NCBI RefSeq assembly: GCF_051488665.1 | Contig: NZ_JBPSEG010000018.1 | Span: 1-42,878, forward strand | Length of the DNA: 42,878 bases | Direction: 5' to 3' | DNA from: Melioribacter sp051488665 | Lineage (GTDB): Bacteria > Bacteroidota > Ignavibacteria > Ignavibacteriales > Melioribacteraceae | Shown: positions 33,902 to 42,873 of the stretch, piece after piece | Layout: the number at the start of each line of letters is the position of its first letter | Position numbering within the stretch: the first letter of the stretch is position 1 | Translations under genes and position numbers: made by a program | The notes under the pieces: generated by a model | The model's database searches: none | What the model was told of the DNA's origin: nothing | The model's input: only the letters and a program-made list of their open reading frames with translations

Positions 33902-36019
33902 TTATTCTTCGGAGGCTTCCGGTGTTTCTGAAGCTTCTTCTTCTTTTTCTTTTAACAATACTTTTCTGGAAAGCGAATATTTGTTTCCTTCGATACTCAG
34001 GAGTTTTACCCGAACAATATCGCCTTCCTTTAATACGTCGCTTACTTTGTTGATTCTCTTATTATCGATTTGAGAAATGTGCAATAATCCCTGAACGCCG
34101 GGCAATATTTCAACAAACGCTCCAAAGTCGGCAAGGCGAACAACTTTACCGTCGTAATTCTTGCCTACTTCAGGGTCGGCTGTAAGCCATTTAATATATT
34201 CACGCGCTTCTTTTGCCAGCTTCGAATCGTTACCGGATATATTTACCGTTCCGTCTTCGTCGATGGCAATTTCCACGTTGTAGTCTTTCTGTATTTTCTG
34301 AATTACCTTTCCTCCTGGTCCTATAACCGAGCCGATTTTATCTGTCGGAATTTTGGTAGTAAGCAGAGTCGGCGCATACTGCGATATATTCGGACGCGGT
34401 TCGGAAATAACTTCGTTCATTTTTTCGAGAATATGCATTCTTCCGTCTTTAGCCTGGGCAAGAGCTTTTTCCATAATTTCATACGAGATGCCCTGGATTT
34501 TGATATCCATCTGGAAAGCCGTAATGCCGTCTTTGGTTCCGGCAACTTTGAAATCCATATCTCCGAGGTGGTCTTCGTTGCCCAGAATATCGGAAAGAAT
34601 TGCGTAACTGTCGCCTTCTTTGATGAGTCCCATAGCAATTCCAGCCACAGCTTTTTTTATCGGAACGCCGCCGTCCATCAACGCAAGCGAACCTGCGCAC
34701 ACGGTAGCCATCGAAGAAGACCCGTTCGATTCCAATATATCGGAATTAAGTCTGATCATATACGGAAATTGCTCTTCGGGCGGAACCATGTTTTTCAGAG
34801 CTCTTTCCGCCAGGTTTCCGTGGCCTACTTCGCGTCTGCCAACGCCTGAATATCTGCCAACTTCGCCGACGCTGAACGGCGGAAAGTTGTAGTGAAGGAT
34901 AAAGCGTTTCCTGAATTCAGTCATCAATCCGTCGATGATTTGCTCGTCCTGTTTGGTTCCGAGCGTCAATGTCGTTAAACTCTGTGTTTCGCCGCGTGTA
35001 AAAAGAGCCGACCCGTGAGGGCGTGGCAGAAGTCCGACCTCGATTGATATCGGGCGTATCTCTGTTGTTTTTCTGCCGTCGAGTCGTAAGCCTTCGCTCA
35101 GAATTCTCTGGCGCATCAATTCTTTTTCCATATCGTGCAGGATAGTTTTAATTGTTTTCTCCTGCTCGGGGTATTTTTCGCTAAGCTGTTCAATGACTTC
35201 TTCTTCGAGTTCCTTATTCTTTTGCGAACGTTCCTCTTTGGCAAGAACCGAGGCGACAATAGTTTTCATTTTGTCGTACGCCAGACGATTTACCTCGTCA
35301 ACCAGATTCTGATCCAGTTCAACCGGAGGCACTTCCATTTTCGGTTTTCCGCAAAGCTCGCGGAGTTCATTTTGAACCGCGACAATTTTCTTTATTTCCT
35401 GATGGGCGAATTTCAATGCGTTGAGCATATCTTCTTCGCTTACTTCCTTAGCTTCGCCTTCAACCATCATAATCGACGATTCCGTGCCGGCAACAACAAG
35501 CTCGATATCGCTCTCTTCAATTTCCTGCAGAGAGGGATTAATTACGAACTGGCCGTTAACTCTTCCGACTCTCACTTCTCCGATCGGTTCGAGGAACGGA
35601 ATATCCGAAATTACCAGAGCGGCAGACGCTCCGCAGGCAGCAATTACGTCGGGGTCGTTTTCATTGTCGAACGAATAAACGAATGCGGCTACTTGCGTGT
35701 CGTTGTAATAATTATCCGGGAAAAGAGGTCTAATTGGTCGATCGATTAATCGAGCGCTGAGCACTTCTTTGTCGCTGGGACGACCTTCGCGTTTAATAAA
35801 GCCTCCCGGTATTTTGCCCGCAGCGAACGATTTTTCTCGATATTCAACGCTCAATGGGAAAAAATCGACGTCGTCGCGTAAATCGCCCGCTACCGCAGTT
35901 ACGAGCACCATCGTATCGCCATAACTAACCATAACCGCGCCGTTCGACTGCTTGGCTAATTTCCCGGTTTCGAATTTTAATTTATGCCTGCCTATTTGTA
36001 CTTCTTTTGTAAAAACCAT
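33902..36019 (-). CDS. pnp: Polynucleotide phosphorylase
   Basis: 705 residues with the standard order: two RNase PH domains separated by a helical domain, then KH (around 555-615, IGSVIGPGGKVIQKI) and S1 (around 620-690, GKVVRLADFGAFVEI). It degrades RNA 3-prime to 5-prime with phosphate. The second PH domain has the conserved FNFPPFSVGE-type loop (here YNFPPFSVGEVGR) and DILGNEDHLGDMDFKVAG with the catalytic Asp residues. The acidic tail is short. It begins ten bases after rpsO, the classical rpsO-pnp order. Confidence 0.98.
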   Translation of the reverse strand: MVFTKEVQIGRHKLKFETGKLAKQSNGAVMVSYGDTMVLVTAVAGDLRDDVDFFPLSVEYREKSFAAGKIPGGFIKREGRPSDKEVLSARLIDRPIRPLFPDNYYNDTQVAAFVYSFDNENDPDVIAACGASAALVISDIPFLEPIGEVRVGRVNGQFVINPSLQEIEESDIELVVAGTESSIMMVEGEAKEVSEEDMLNALKFAHQEIKKIVAVQNELRELCGKPKMEVPPVELDQNLVDEVNRLAYDKMKTIVASVLAKEERSQKNKELEEEVIEQLSEKYPEQEKTIKTILHDMEKELMRQRILSEGLRLDGRKTTEIRPISIEVGLLPRPHGSALFTRGETQSLTTLTLGTKQDEQIIDGLMTEFRKRFILHYNFPPFSVGEVGRYSGVGRREVGHGNLAERALKNMVPPEEQFPYMIRLNSDILESNGSSSMATVCAGSLALMDGGVPIKKAVAGIAMGLIKEGDSYAILSDILGNEDHLGDMDFKVAGTKDGITAFQMDIKIQGISYEIMEKALAQAKDGRMHILEKMNEVISEPRPNISQYAPTLLTTKIPTDKIGSVIGPGGKVIQKIQKDYNVEIAIDEDGTVNISGNDSKLAKEAREYIKWLTADPEVGKNYDGKVVRLADFGAFVEILPGVQGLLHISQIDNKRINKVSDVLKEGDIVRVKLLSIEGNKYSLSRKVLLKEKEEEASETPEASEE

Positions 36020-36029
36020 TTTTGTTTTC

Positions 36030-36299
36030 CTACTTTCTAATGTTTAACTCTTTAATTATAGCGCGATATCTTTCAATATCTTTCTTCATTAAATAATCGA
36101 GCAATCTTCTTCTTTTACCGACTATCTGCATCAGACCTCTTCGCGAGGCATGATCCTTTTTATGCTGGTCGAAGTGCGCCGTAAGATTGTTGATTCTTTC
36201 TGTCAAGATAGCAATTTGAACTTCCGTTCTGCCGCTGTCTTTTTCGTTTGCGCCGTATTTTTTGATTAACTCCTGTTTTCTTTCGTTTGAAATTGACAT
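36030..36299 (-). CDS. rpsO: 30S ribosomal protein S15
   Basis: 89 residues, standard. S15 binds the 16S rRNA central domain early in assembly; conserved TEVQIAILTERINNLTAHF and HKKDHASRRGL are present. A strong RBS (AAAGGAG) is eight bases before the ATG. In some bacteria S15 represses its own translation by binding a leader structure; the 90-base spacer upstream has one small hairpin. Confidence 0.98.
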   Translation of the reverse strand: MSISNERKQELIKKYGANEKDSGRTEVQIAILTERINNLTAHFDQHKKDHASRRGLMQIVGKRRRLLDYLMKKDIERYRAIIKELNIRK

Positions 36300-36328
36300 C
36301 TTGTTACTCCTTTATTTGTTTTACAATG

Positions 36329-36352
36329 TAATTCCAGTCGCAACCGGAATTA
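36329..36352 (-). promoter_or_regulatory. Small hairpin in the rpsO leader
   Basis: TAATTCC and GGAATTA form a seven-pair stem with a ten-base loop, 30 bases before the rpsO start. It has no U-run, so it is not a terminator. It might be part of an S15 autoregulatory leader, but it is weak and A+T-rich. No clear TTG-N20-TAnnTTTG promoter was found in this spacer. Confidence 0.3.
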
Positions 36353-36389
36353 ATTAGTTGTTTTCTATAAAATAAATAAATTATAAGGT

Positions 36390-37355
36390 TTAATTTATCG
36401 ATTTATCCTCAAATTTGCTCAAAATTTCGAGAGCGGATTTTTTGTCGGACTCTATTTGTTCGATCAATTTATCGACGCTGTCGAATTTAATTTCTTTTCT
36501 GATTCTTTTAATCACTTCGACTTTCAGGCGTTCGCCGTAGATATTTTTTTCGTATTTGCCGAAGTCTCTGTTCATCAAATGCACTTCAATAGTAATTTCC
36601 GGTTTATTTTCAAAAGTTGGTCTTAAACCAATATTCATTACACCGGTCAAAGAATCGCCGTTAATTAAGCACTTAACGGCATAGACGCCGTTTGCCGGAA
36701 GGGCTTTAATAATGTTGTCGAGCTTAATATTTGCCGTGGGGAATCCGAGAGTTCTTCCCCTTTGCGCGCCTTTAACAACAATTCCTTCGAAAGAATAATT
36801 CCGTCCCAAAAATAAATTCGCTTTATCTACGTCGCCTTCCGCAAGGGCATTTCTGATTTTTGTGCTGCTTACGATTTCGCCGTTGCATCTTTCGGCTTCG
36901 ACTGCGGTTACTTCAAAACCGTACTGATTTCCGAGTTGCTTCAGCTTTTCTGCGTCGCCCATACGATCCCTGCCGAATTTATGGTCGTGTCCCACCACGA
37001 TATGCGACAGGTTCAGACGTTCGACCAATATTTCTCTTATAAATTCTTCCGAAGTCATCTCGGAAAATTCCCTGCTGAATTTCTGAATTACCAGATTATC
37101 GAGTTTAGTTTTGCTGAGGATTTCAATCTTCTCGTTTAGCGTCGTCAGCAGCTTAATCTCATAATCTTTTGAAATAACGAGTCGCGGATGCGGTTCGAAA
37201 GTAAAAAGGACAGACTCGCAGCCGCACTCTTCCGATATCTCGAATAATCGGGACAAAATTTTAAGATGCCCCAGATGAAGACCGTCGAAGCTGCCTACGG
37301 TAACAACGGTTTTTCTATTTTTCTCAAATGAGAATGAATCTTTATATATGTTCAT
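36390..37355 (-). CDS. ribF: Bifunctional riboflavin kinase/FAD synthetase
   Basis: 321 residues. The N-terminal FAD synthetase (about 14-175) has GSFDGLHLGH with the nucleotidylyl-transferase HxGH at 27-30. The C-terminal riboflavin kinase (about 185-310) has GAQRGRTLGFPTANI, the flavin and ATP loop. It converts riboflavin to FMN and then FAD. It overlaps truB by 14 bases. No RFN riboswitch is visible upstream. Confidence 0.96.
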   Translation of the reverse strand: MNIYKDSFSFEKNRKTVVTVGSFDGLHLGHLKILSRLFEISEECGCESVLFTFEPHPRLVISKDYEIKLLTTLNEKIEILSKTKLDNLVIQKFSREFSEMTSEEFIREILVERLNLSHIVVGHDHKFGRDRMGDAEKLKQLGNQYGFEVTAVEAERCNGEIVSSTKIRNALAEGDVDKANLFLGRNYSFEGIVVKGAQRGRTLGFPTANIKLDNIIKALPANGVYAVKCLINGDSLTGVMNIGLRPTFENKPEITIEVHLMNRDFGKYEKNIYGERLKVEVIKRIRKEIKFDSVDKLIEQIESDKKSALEILSKFEDKSIN

Positions 37356-38043
37356 TATCAGCTAAATTCGTTACAAAATTTTCGAACTCTTCGATGGCGA
37401 AAGCGTCATCGACCGAATAAGGACCGATAGCCGTTCTTCTCAAAGATTTAAGATAAGCGCCGCATCCTAACTTTTGTCCGAAATCGTGAGCTATAACCCG
37501 GATATACGTTCCGGGAGTAACTTCAATTTCAAAATGAATATCCGGCAAATCGATTTTTTTGATATCGAATCTGAAAACTTCTATCTCCCTTTCCTTGCGT
37601 TCGACTTCCACGCCTTTGCGAGCGTACTTGTACAACGCTCGTCCGTTTTTTTTAACCGCCGAATACATCGGCGGCAGCTGGAAAGATGTTCCTATAAAAC
37701 CCTCGGCGGTTTTATAAACCGCTTTCTCGTCAATTCCCGCAATCTCATTTACCGAGTCGAAATCCGTTTCGAGGTCGTATGAAGGAGTAGTTTTGCCGAG
37801 AGATATAATTCCGGTATAAACTTTATTCAAATTAGAGAACTCGGAAATTTTTTTCGTAAAGCGTCCCGTACAAATTATCAACAGTCCGGTAGCCAGAGGA
37901 TCGAGAGTGCCTGCATGACCGACTTTTTTGACATTGACTGCTTTGCGAACCCGATGAACCATGTCGAAAGAAGTTCTGCGCACCGGTTTGTCTATCAAAA
38001 CCGCTTCGCCGTTCGGAAAATCCGGCGTAATATCATTAATCAT
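37342..38043 (-). CDS. truB: tRNA pseudouridine 55 synthase
   Basis: 233 residues from the ATG at 38043, chosen for the AAGGA just before it; another ATG at 38064 would add seven residues inside rbfA. VGHAGTLDPLATG (residues about 41-53) has the catalytic Asp48 of TruB. The LPPMYSAVKKNG and PGTYIRVIAHDFG motifs follow. It makes pseudouridine 55 in the T loop of tRNA. The extension before IDKP is about ten residues longer than in E. coli. Overlaps rbfA by eight bases. Confidence 0.95.
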   Translation of the reverse strand: MINDITPDFPNGEAVLIDKPVRRTSFDMVHRVRKAVNVKKVGHAGTLDPLATGLLIICTGRFTKKISEFSNLNKVYTGIISLGKTTPSYDLETDFDSVNEIAGIDEKAVYKTAEGFIGTSFQLPPMYSAVKKNGRALYKYARKGVEVERKEREIEVFRFDIKKIDLPDIHFEIEVTPGTYIRVIAHDFGQKLGCGAYLKSLRRTAIGPYSVDDAFAIEEFENFVTNLADNEHI

Positions 38044-38395
38044 TTTCCTTGTTATCACTCTCATGAATCTTCTTAAATATCGTCTCTATTTTTTCTACGT
38101 AATCGAGCGTATCGTCGATAAAGAATTCAAGCTCCGGCACAAAACGAATTCTGATTCTGCCTGCTAACTGCGTGCGAATCCAGCCTTTCAATTCGTTCAC
38201 CTTGACAAGCACTTCTTCCCGTTTTTCTTTTTCGTAAACCGACAAATAGACCTTGGATAATTTCAGGTCGGGACTCAATTTCACGTTTGTGATTGTAATC
38301 AGGCTGAGACTCGGGTCCTGAATCTTGTGCAAAAAGATAAGACTCAGTTCCTCTTTGATCATGCTTGCGACTTTATCGATCCTGACAGAGTTCAT
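38036..38395 (-). CDS. rbfA: Ribosome-binding factor A
   Basis: 119 residues. A type-II KH-like fold with the family sequence RIDKVASMIKEELSLIF near the start and the strand/helix pair LSPDLKLSKVYLSVY. It binds 30S precursors and helps 16S 5-prime end maturation, mainly in cold. Its start is one base after infB and its stop overlaps truB. Confidence 0.93.
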   Translation of the reverse strand: MNSVRIDKVASMIKEELSLIFLHKIQDPSLSLITITNVKLSPDLKLSKVYLSVYEKEKREEVLVKVNELKGWIRTQLAGRIRIRFVPELEFFIDDTLDYVEKIETIFKKIHESDNKEND

Positions 38396-38396
38396 A

Positions 38397-41051
38397 TCAA
38401 CTCAGAGTTTTCTTGGTTTCAACTATTTTATAAACCTCAATAACGTCGCCAACTTTAATATCGTTGAAGTTGGCGATATTGAGTCCGCATTCGAATCCTT
38501 TTTCAACTTCCCTTACGTCGTCTTTGAAACGCTTGAGCGATTCGAGCTGACCTTCGTAGATAACAATGCCGTCTCTGAAAAGTCTTACTTTGCCGTTCCT
38601 CGTAATTTTACCGTCGGTTACGTAACAACCGGCAACGGTTCCGACTTTCGGAACTTTGAAGACCTGGCGTACTTCAGCCGCGCCGACAAGTTCTTCCGAG
38701 ACAACCGGCGAGAGAAGTCCTTCGAGAGCCGATTTGACTGCGTTGATTGCGTCGTAAATGATATTATAAAGTCGTATATCGACTTTTTCGGTTTCAGCCA
38801 ATTTACGGGCATTGCTGTGAGGACGCACGTGGAAACCGATGATTATGGCGCCCGAAGCCGCCGCCAGCAGTACGTCTCCTTCGGAGATTGCTCCGACTCC
38901 CTTGTGGATAACCCTGACAGAGACTTCGTCGTTAGAGAGTTTCATAAGAGCGTCGGAAAGAGCTTCGACCGAACCGTCCACGTCGCCCTTAACTATAATT
39001 GGCAATTCTTTTATTCCGCCCGACGATATCTGATTTGCAATTTCTTCGAGGGTCATGTGGCGCACCTGACGGTGTTCCTGTTCGCGTTTAATCTGCATTC
39101 TCTTAATGCTGATTTCACGCGCTTCTCTTTCGGATTCGACGACTGCAAAAGTATCGCCCGCCTGAGGAGTCGATTCGAAACCGAGAACAAGAACCGGCGT
39201 TGACGGAGGAGCTTCTTTAACTTTGTTTCCTCTTTCGTCGAACATAGCGCGTACTCTTCCGTAAGCCGTGCCCGCCACAAACGGATCGCTTATTCTTAAC
39301 GTGCCTTTTTGAACAAGAATTGTTGCGGTAATTCCTCGTCCTTTATCGAGCTGCGATTCGATAACCGCGCCGCGTGCCGGTCTGTCGGGATTTGCTTTCA
39401 AATCGAGCATTTCAGCTTCGAGCAATATTTTTTCGAGCAGAATGTCGACGTTTTTGCCGGTCTTAGCAGAGAGTTCCACACACTGATATTTACCGCCCCA
39501 ATCTTCGACAAGGACGTTTCTTTCAGCCAGTTGCTGTTTTATTTTTTCCGTATTTGCATTCGGTTTGTCAATCTTATTGATTGCAACAATAATCGAAACG
39601 TTGGCTGCAAGGGCGTGATTGATAGCTTCGACCGTCTGAGGCATAACCGCGTCGTCGGCTGCCACAACCAGAACAACGATATCCGTAATTTGAGCGCCTC
39701 TTGCGCGCATTGCAGTAAAGGCTTCGTGACCGGGAGTATCGAGAAATGTAATTTCTTTACCGTCTTCCAGAGCCACTTTGTAGGCGCCGATATGCTGGGT
39801 GATACCGCCCGCTTCGCCTGCCACTACATTTGTTCTTCTGATAAAATCGAGCAACGATGTTTTACCGTGATCCACATGTCCCATAATAGTAACGACAGGA
39901 GGACGCGGTTTTAATGATTCCGCCGGATCATCCGCTTCTTCGATTAAATCGCTCAGATATTCCTCTTCAAGTTCCACTTCGAATCCGAAATCCGAGGCAA
40001 TCAATTCTATCGTCTCGAAATCGAGTCGTTGATTAATCGAGACCATAAGACCGAGTCCGATGCATTTTTGAATCACTTCGTTAACCGAAACGCCCATTAA
40101 ATTTGCCAGTTCGCCGACGGCAATATATTCGGCGACTTTAAGCTTTTTCTGTTCGAGCTGTTTCTGTTCAATAATTTTTTCGAGTTGTTCCTGCTTTTCT
40201 TTCTTTTTCTTTTTTCTGAGCGAAGCGCGTTCCGACACGGACGAATCATCCATACTCATCATAGTTCGTTTAATCGCTTCTTCCACTTCCTTTTTGTCAA
40301 CCTGAAGCTTTTTGAGTTTACGTTTTTTCTTCGAAACAACTTCTTCCGCTTTGTCTTCTTTTCCTTTACCCTTGGCTTTTAATTTTTTCTTCTTTTTCTT
40401 TTTAACGGGCTCGGCGGTTGTTTCTTCAACCGGTTTAGGTTTTTTGTCCTCAAGAACGACATGGGGTTCCGTCTGTTTATCGGCTTCGGCTTTTTCTTCT
40501 TTTTTCTTTTTCTTATCCTTTTCGAGTTCTATCTTACCGACAATCTTTAAGCCTTTTTTCCTGTTTTCGAGTTCCCGTTCAGCCGGAGTTTTAAATTTAT
40601 CGCTTTCGGTTTGAATCTCTTCTTCCGCTGGAGTCTCGACTTTTTCCGCCTGAGCTTCAGTTTTTTCCGCTTCGGCTACTTCTTCGCTTTGAGGTTCCGG
40701 AACTTCAACCGTATCGGCTTCGATTTTTTCTTCTTTTTCTTCTTTTGCCTGCGTTTCGATAACCTGCGGCTCTTCTTTTACTCCGGATTCCGTTTTTTCT
40801 TCCGGTTTGGGTTCTTCTATGCCTCTTTTTTTCTGAAATTCGGATATCTTTTTATAATGCTGCTCGGCTTTTTCGATATCTTTTTTGAAATGTTCGCGTA
40901 CGTCGCTCTCCATTTCGTCGCTCAGAATCGACATATGGTTTTTTACTTCGTAGCCTTTCTTCTGAAGAAATTCGATTATCTGGTCAGTTGGCAGATTATA
41001 TTCAGAAGCGAACTTGTAAATTCTTAATTTTTTCTTTTTTACTTCCGGCAT
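38397..41051 (-). CDS. infB: Translation initiation factor IF-2
   Basis: 884 residues. Residues 1-60 form an IF2N helical domain. Residues about 61-300 are a low-complexity linker of Lys, Glu and Ala blocks, including KKKKKKK at 217-223. A second IF2N-type domain lies about 301-345. The GTPase has G1 GHVDHGKT at 391-398, then DTPGHE and NKID, followed by the beta-barrel domains and the C2 domain that binds fMet-tRNA. It places initiator tRNA in the P site. The long charged linker is typical for this group. Confidence 0.98.
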   Translation of the reverse strand: MPEVKKKKLRIYKFASEYNLPTDQIIEFLQKKGYEVKNHMSILSDEMESDVREHFKKDIEKAEQHYKKISEFQKKRGIEEPKPEEKTESGVKEEPQVIETQAKEEKEEKIEADTVEVPEPQSEEVAEAEKTEAQAEKVETPAEEEIQTESDKFKTPAERELENRKKGLKIVGKIELEKDKKKKKEEKAEADKQTEPHVVLEDKKPKPVEETTAEPVKKKKKKKLKAKGKGKEDKAEEVVSKKKRKLKKLQVDKKEVEEAIKRTMMSMDDSSVSERASLRKKKKKEKQEQLEKIIEQKQLEQKKLKVAEYIAVGELANLMGVSVNEVIQKCIGLGLMVSINQRLDFETIELIASDFGFEVELEEEYLSDLIEEADDPAESLKPRPPVVTIMGHVDHGKTSLLDFIRRTNVVAGEAGGITQHIGAYKVALEDGKEITFLDTPGHEAFTAMRARGAQITDIVVLVVAADDAVMPQTVEAINHALAANVSIIVAINKIDKPNANTEKIKQQLAERNVLVEDWGGKYQCVELSAKTGKNVDILLEKILLEAEMLDLKANPDRPARGAVIESQLDKGRGITATILVQKGTLRISDPFVAGTAYGRVRAMFDERGNKVKEAPPSTPVLVLGFESTPQAGDTFAVVESEREAREISIKRMQIKREQEHRQVRHMTLEEIANQISSGGIKELPIIVKGDVDGSVEALSDALMKLSNDEVSVRVIHKGVGAISEGDVLLAAASGAIIIGFHVRPHSNARKLAETEKVDIRLYNIIYDAINAVKSALEGLLSPVVSEELVGAAEVRQVFKVPKVGTVAGCYVTDGKITRNGKVRLFRDGIVIYEGQLESLKRFKDDVREVEKGFECGLNIANFNDIKVGDVIEVYKIVETKKTLS

Positions 41052-41068
41052 TTGAGTACCTAAATTTT

Positions 41069-42316
41069 TTATTCTTCTTCTTCAAATTGGTTTTCGAGAA
41101 TTTGAATTATCTCTTTGGCTTTTTCTTCGCCGATTCCTTCGATCTCTTTCAATTTATCGACGCCGGCTTTCAGCACTTCAACGGCGGTTTCGAAACGATT
41201 ACTGATCAGGATATCGACAATGTCGCTGCCGAGCTCTTCTCTGAGTTCGGGCAGTTCGATATCTTCTTCGTATTCGTCGAGTTGTTTTTCCTGTCGCAGA
41301 ACTTCGATATCGTAGCCGGTTAATTTCATTGCCAGACGAATATTAACGCCGTTCCTGCCGACAATCAAAGAAATCTGGTCGGTGTCTGCAGTCACTGTGC
41401 ATTTTTTATTTTCTTCGTCGATTTCGATTTGACGCAATTTAGCGGGAGCTAAGCATCTTTGAATGAATACTACCGGGTCGTCCGAATAATTTATTACGTC
41501 GATGTTTTCGTTATTCAATTCGCGCACAATTGCGTGAATGCGAACGCCTTTCATGCCGACACAGGCTCCTACGGCGTCGATACGCGAATCCTGGGATTCG
41601 ACGGCTACTTTGGCGCGTTCGCCGGGCTCTCTTGCAATTCCTTTGATTTCGATTACGCCGTCGTAAATTTCGGGAATTTCAATTTCGAACAGGCGGCGCA
41701 GAAACATATTGTCGGCTCGCGATATAATGATGACCGGACCGTTCTGATTTTTTTTGACTTCTTTAACTACGGCGCGAATAGTTTCGCCTTTTTTATATTT
41801 TTCACGAGGAATCTGTTCGCTCCTCGGCAGTATCAATTCGTTCTTATTATGATTAACAAGCACGTCGTTTCTTCTGACCTGATAAATATCGCCTACTACA
41901 ATCTCTCCGATCATCTCCTTGTATTCGTTATAAACAATATCTTTTTCGATTTCTCTGATTTTCTGATTCAGATTCTGACGAGCTAGATTTATCAATCTTC
42001 TGCCGAACTGCGACAGTTCGATTTTTTCGACGTAATCGTCTCCAACTTCGAGTTCTTCTTCGTTTCCGCGAGCATTGACTTCGTCTATACTTATCTCGGT
42101 GGACGGGTCTTCGACTTTTTCAACGATTGTACGCTCAAGAAAAATTTCGATATCGCCTTTGTCCATATTTACCACAACGTCGTATCTGGCATCGTTACCG
42201 AATTTCTTTTTAACGAGAAGACCGAATATTTCTTCAATAATGCCTGCGAGAACGTCTTTGTCGAGACTTTTTTCCCGCACCATTTGGGCAAACGATTCGA
42301 CTATTTCTGGGTTCAT
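41069..42316 (-). CDS. nusA: Transcription termination/antitermination factor NusA
   Basis: 415 residues. N-terminal RNA polymerase-binding domain (1-130), S1 (about 135-200), then KH1 (about 230-290, with ACVGMKGVRI) and KH2 (about 300-345, IVGRNGVNIRLA). The C-terminus (about 355-415) has one helix-hairpin-helix repeat (LKEIEGIGEEKAKEI), comparable with one of the AR repeats in E. coli. It modulates pausing and termination. It is 16 bases after rimP and 17 bases before infB, the conserved order. Confidence 0.97.
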   Translation of the reverse strand: MNPEIVESFAQMVREKSLDKDVLAGIIEEIFGLLVKKKFGNDARYDVVVNMDKGDIEIFLERTIVEKVEDPSTEISIDEVNARGNEEELEVGDDYVEKIELSQFGRRLINLARQNLNQKIREIEKDIVYNEYKEMIGEIVVGDIYQVRRNDVLVNHNKNELILPRSEQIPREKYKKGETIRAVVKEVKKNQNGPVIIISRADNMFLRRLFEIEIPEIYDGVIEIKGIAREPGERAKVAVESQDSRIDAVGACVGMKGVRIHAIVRELNNENIDVINYSDDPVVFIQRCLAPAKLRQIEIDEENKKCTVTADTDQISLIVGRNGVNIRLAMKLTGYDIEVLRQEKQLDEYEEDIELPELREELGSDIVDILISNRFETAVEVLKAGVDKLKEIEGIGEEKAKEIIQILENQFEEEE

Positions 42317-42332
42317 TTATTATTCCTCCAAA

Positions 42333-42797
42333 TCAAAAGCTAATTAAAACTTTGGCTTTATTAATGTCCTTGAAACTTATTTCATATTCGTCGGGAACTT
42401 TGGCTGATTTCGGTTTTACCTCGAAAATAAGTTTGTCGCCGTCAATCCGAATCAACTTACCTTCAATCTTAACTTTTTCGTCCCCTGCCTGATAATGAAC
42501 TTCAAAATTTCTGTTGATATGCTTGTAATACTGTTCGAGAAATTTAAGCGGACGTTCAATTCCGGGAGAAGAAACATCCAATCGATAATTCGAATCGATC
42601 AACTGCTCCGATTCGATTCTGTCTTTGATTAACCTGCTTAACTCCGCGCAGACCGAACTTGTAACAGCTTCCTTTCCGTCGATAAAAACTTCGATAATCC
42701 TTTGTTTCTTATCTCCTCTCAGTATAAATTCTATAAGGAAAAAACCTTTTTGAGAGACAATACTTTCGATGTTTTGTTTTAATATTTCTTTTTCCAT
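42333..42797 (-). CDS. rimP: Ribosome maturation factor RimP
   Basis: 154 residues from the ATG at 42797; the longer frame to 42866 is rejected because its extra part lies in the leader, across the hairpin and promoter. Two domains: an N-terminal alpha/beta domain (1-80, RIIEVFIDGKEAVTSSVCAEL) and a C-terminal Sm-like domain (85-154) that begins after LDVSSPGIERPL, the family signature. It assists late 30S assembly. There is no strong RBS before the ATG. It opens the rimP-nusA-infB cluster. Confidence 0.94.
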   Translation of the reverse strand: MEKEILKQNIESIVSQKGFFLIEFILRGDKKQRIIEVFIDGKEAVTSSVCAELSRLIKDRIESEQLIDSNYRLDVSSPGIERPLKFLEQYYKHINRNFEVHYQAGDEKVKIEGKLIRIDGDKLIFEVKPKSAKVPDEYEISFKDINKAKVLISF

Positions 42798-42807
42798 ATC
42801 ACACAAA

Positions 42808-42831
42808 TAAAAATCGCCCACTAAGGGGCGA
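42808..42831 (-). terminator. Terminator-like hairpin in the rimP leader
   Basis: On the minus strand TCGCCC and GGGCGA form a six-pair stem (42826-42831 with 42814-42819) with a six-base loop, followed by TTTTTA. It lies between the predicted transcription start and the rimP ATG. It could stop transcription from an upstream gene outside the window, attenuate rimP transcription, or protect the 5-prime end. Confidence 0.6.
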
Positions 42832-42842
42832 ATAAGACTACG

Positions 42843-42873
42843 CAAATCTATAAATATTTGGCGCAATAAGCAA
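42843..42873 (-). promoter_or_regulatory. Bacteroidota-type promoter of the rimP-nusA-infB cluster
   Basis: Minus-strand TTG (42871-42873), a 20-base spacer and TAGATTTG (42843-42850) match the Bacteroidota primary promoter form and the same spacing as before rpmE. The predicted start is near 42837, 40 bases before the rimP ATG, so the hairpin would be transcribed. Expression data are needed to confirm it. Confidence 0.6.

Noticed and set aside
38325..39203. Plus-strand open frame of 292 codons inside infB and rbfA
   Set aside because: It is antisense to two certain genes and has no recognisable domain; high Phe and Asp content mirrors the codons of the opposite strand.
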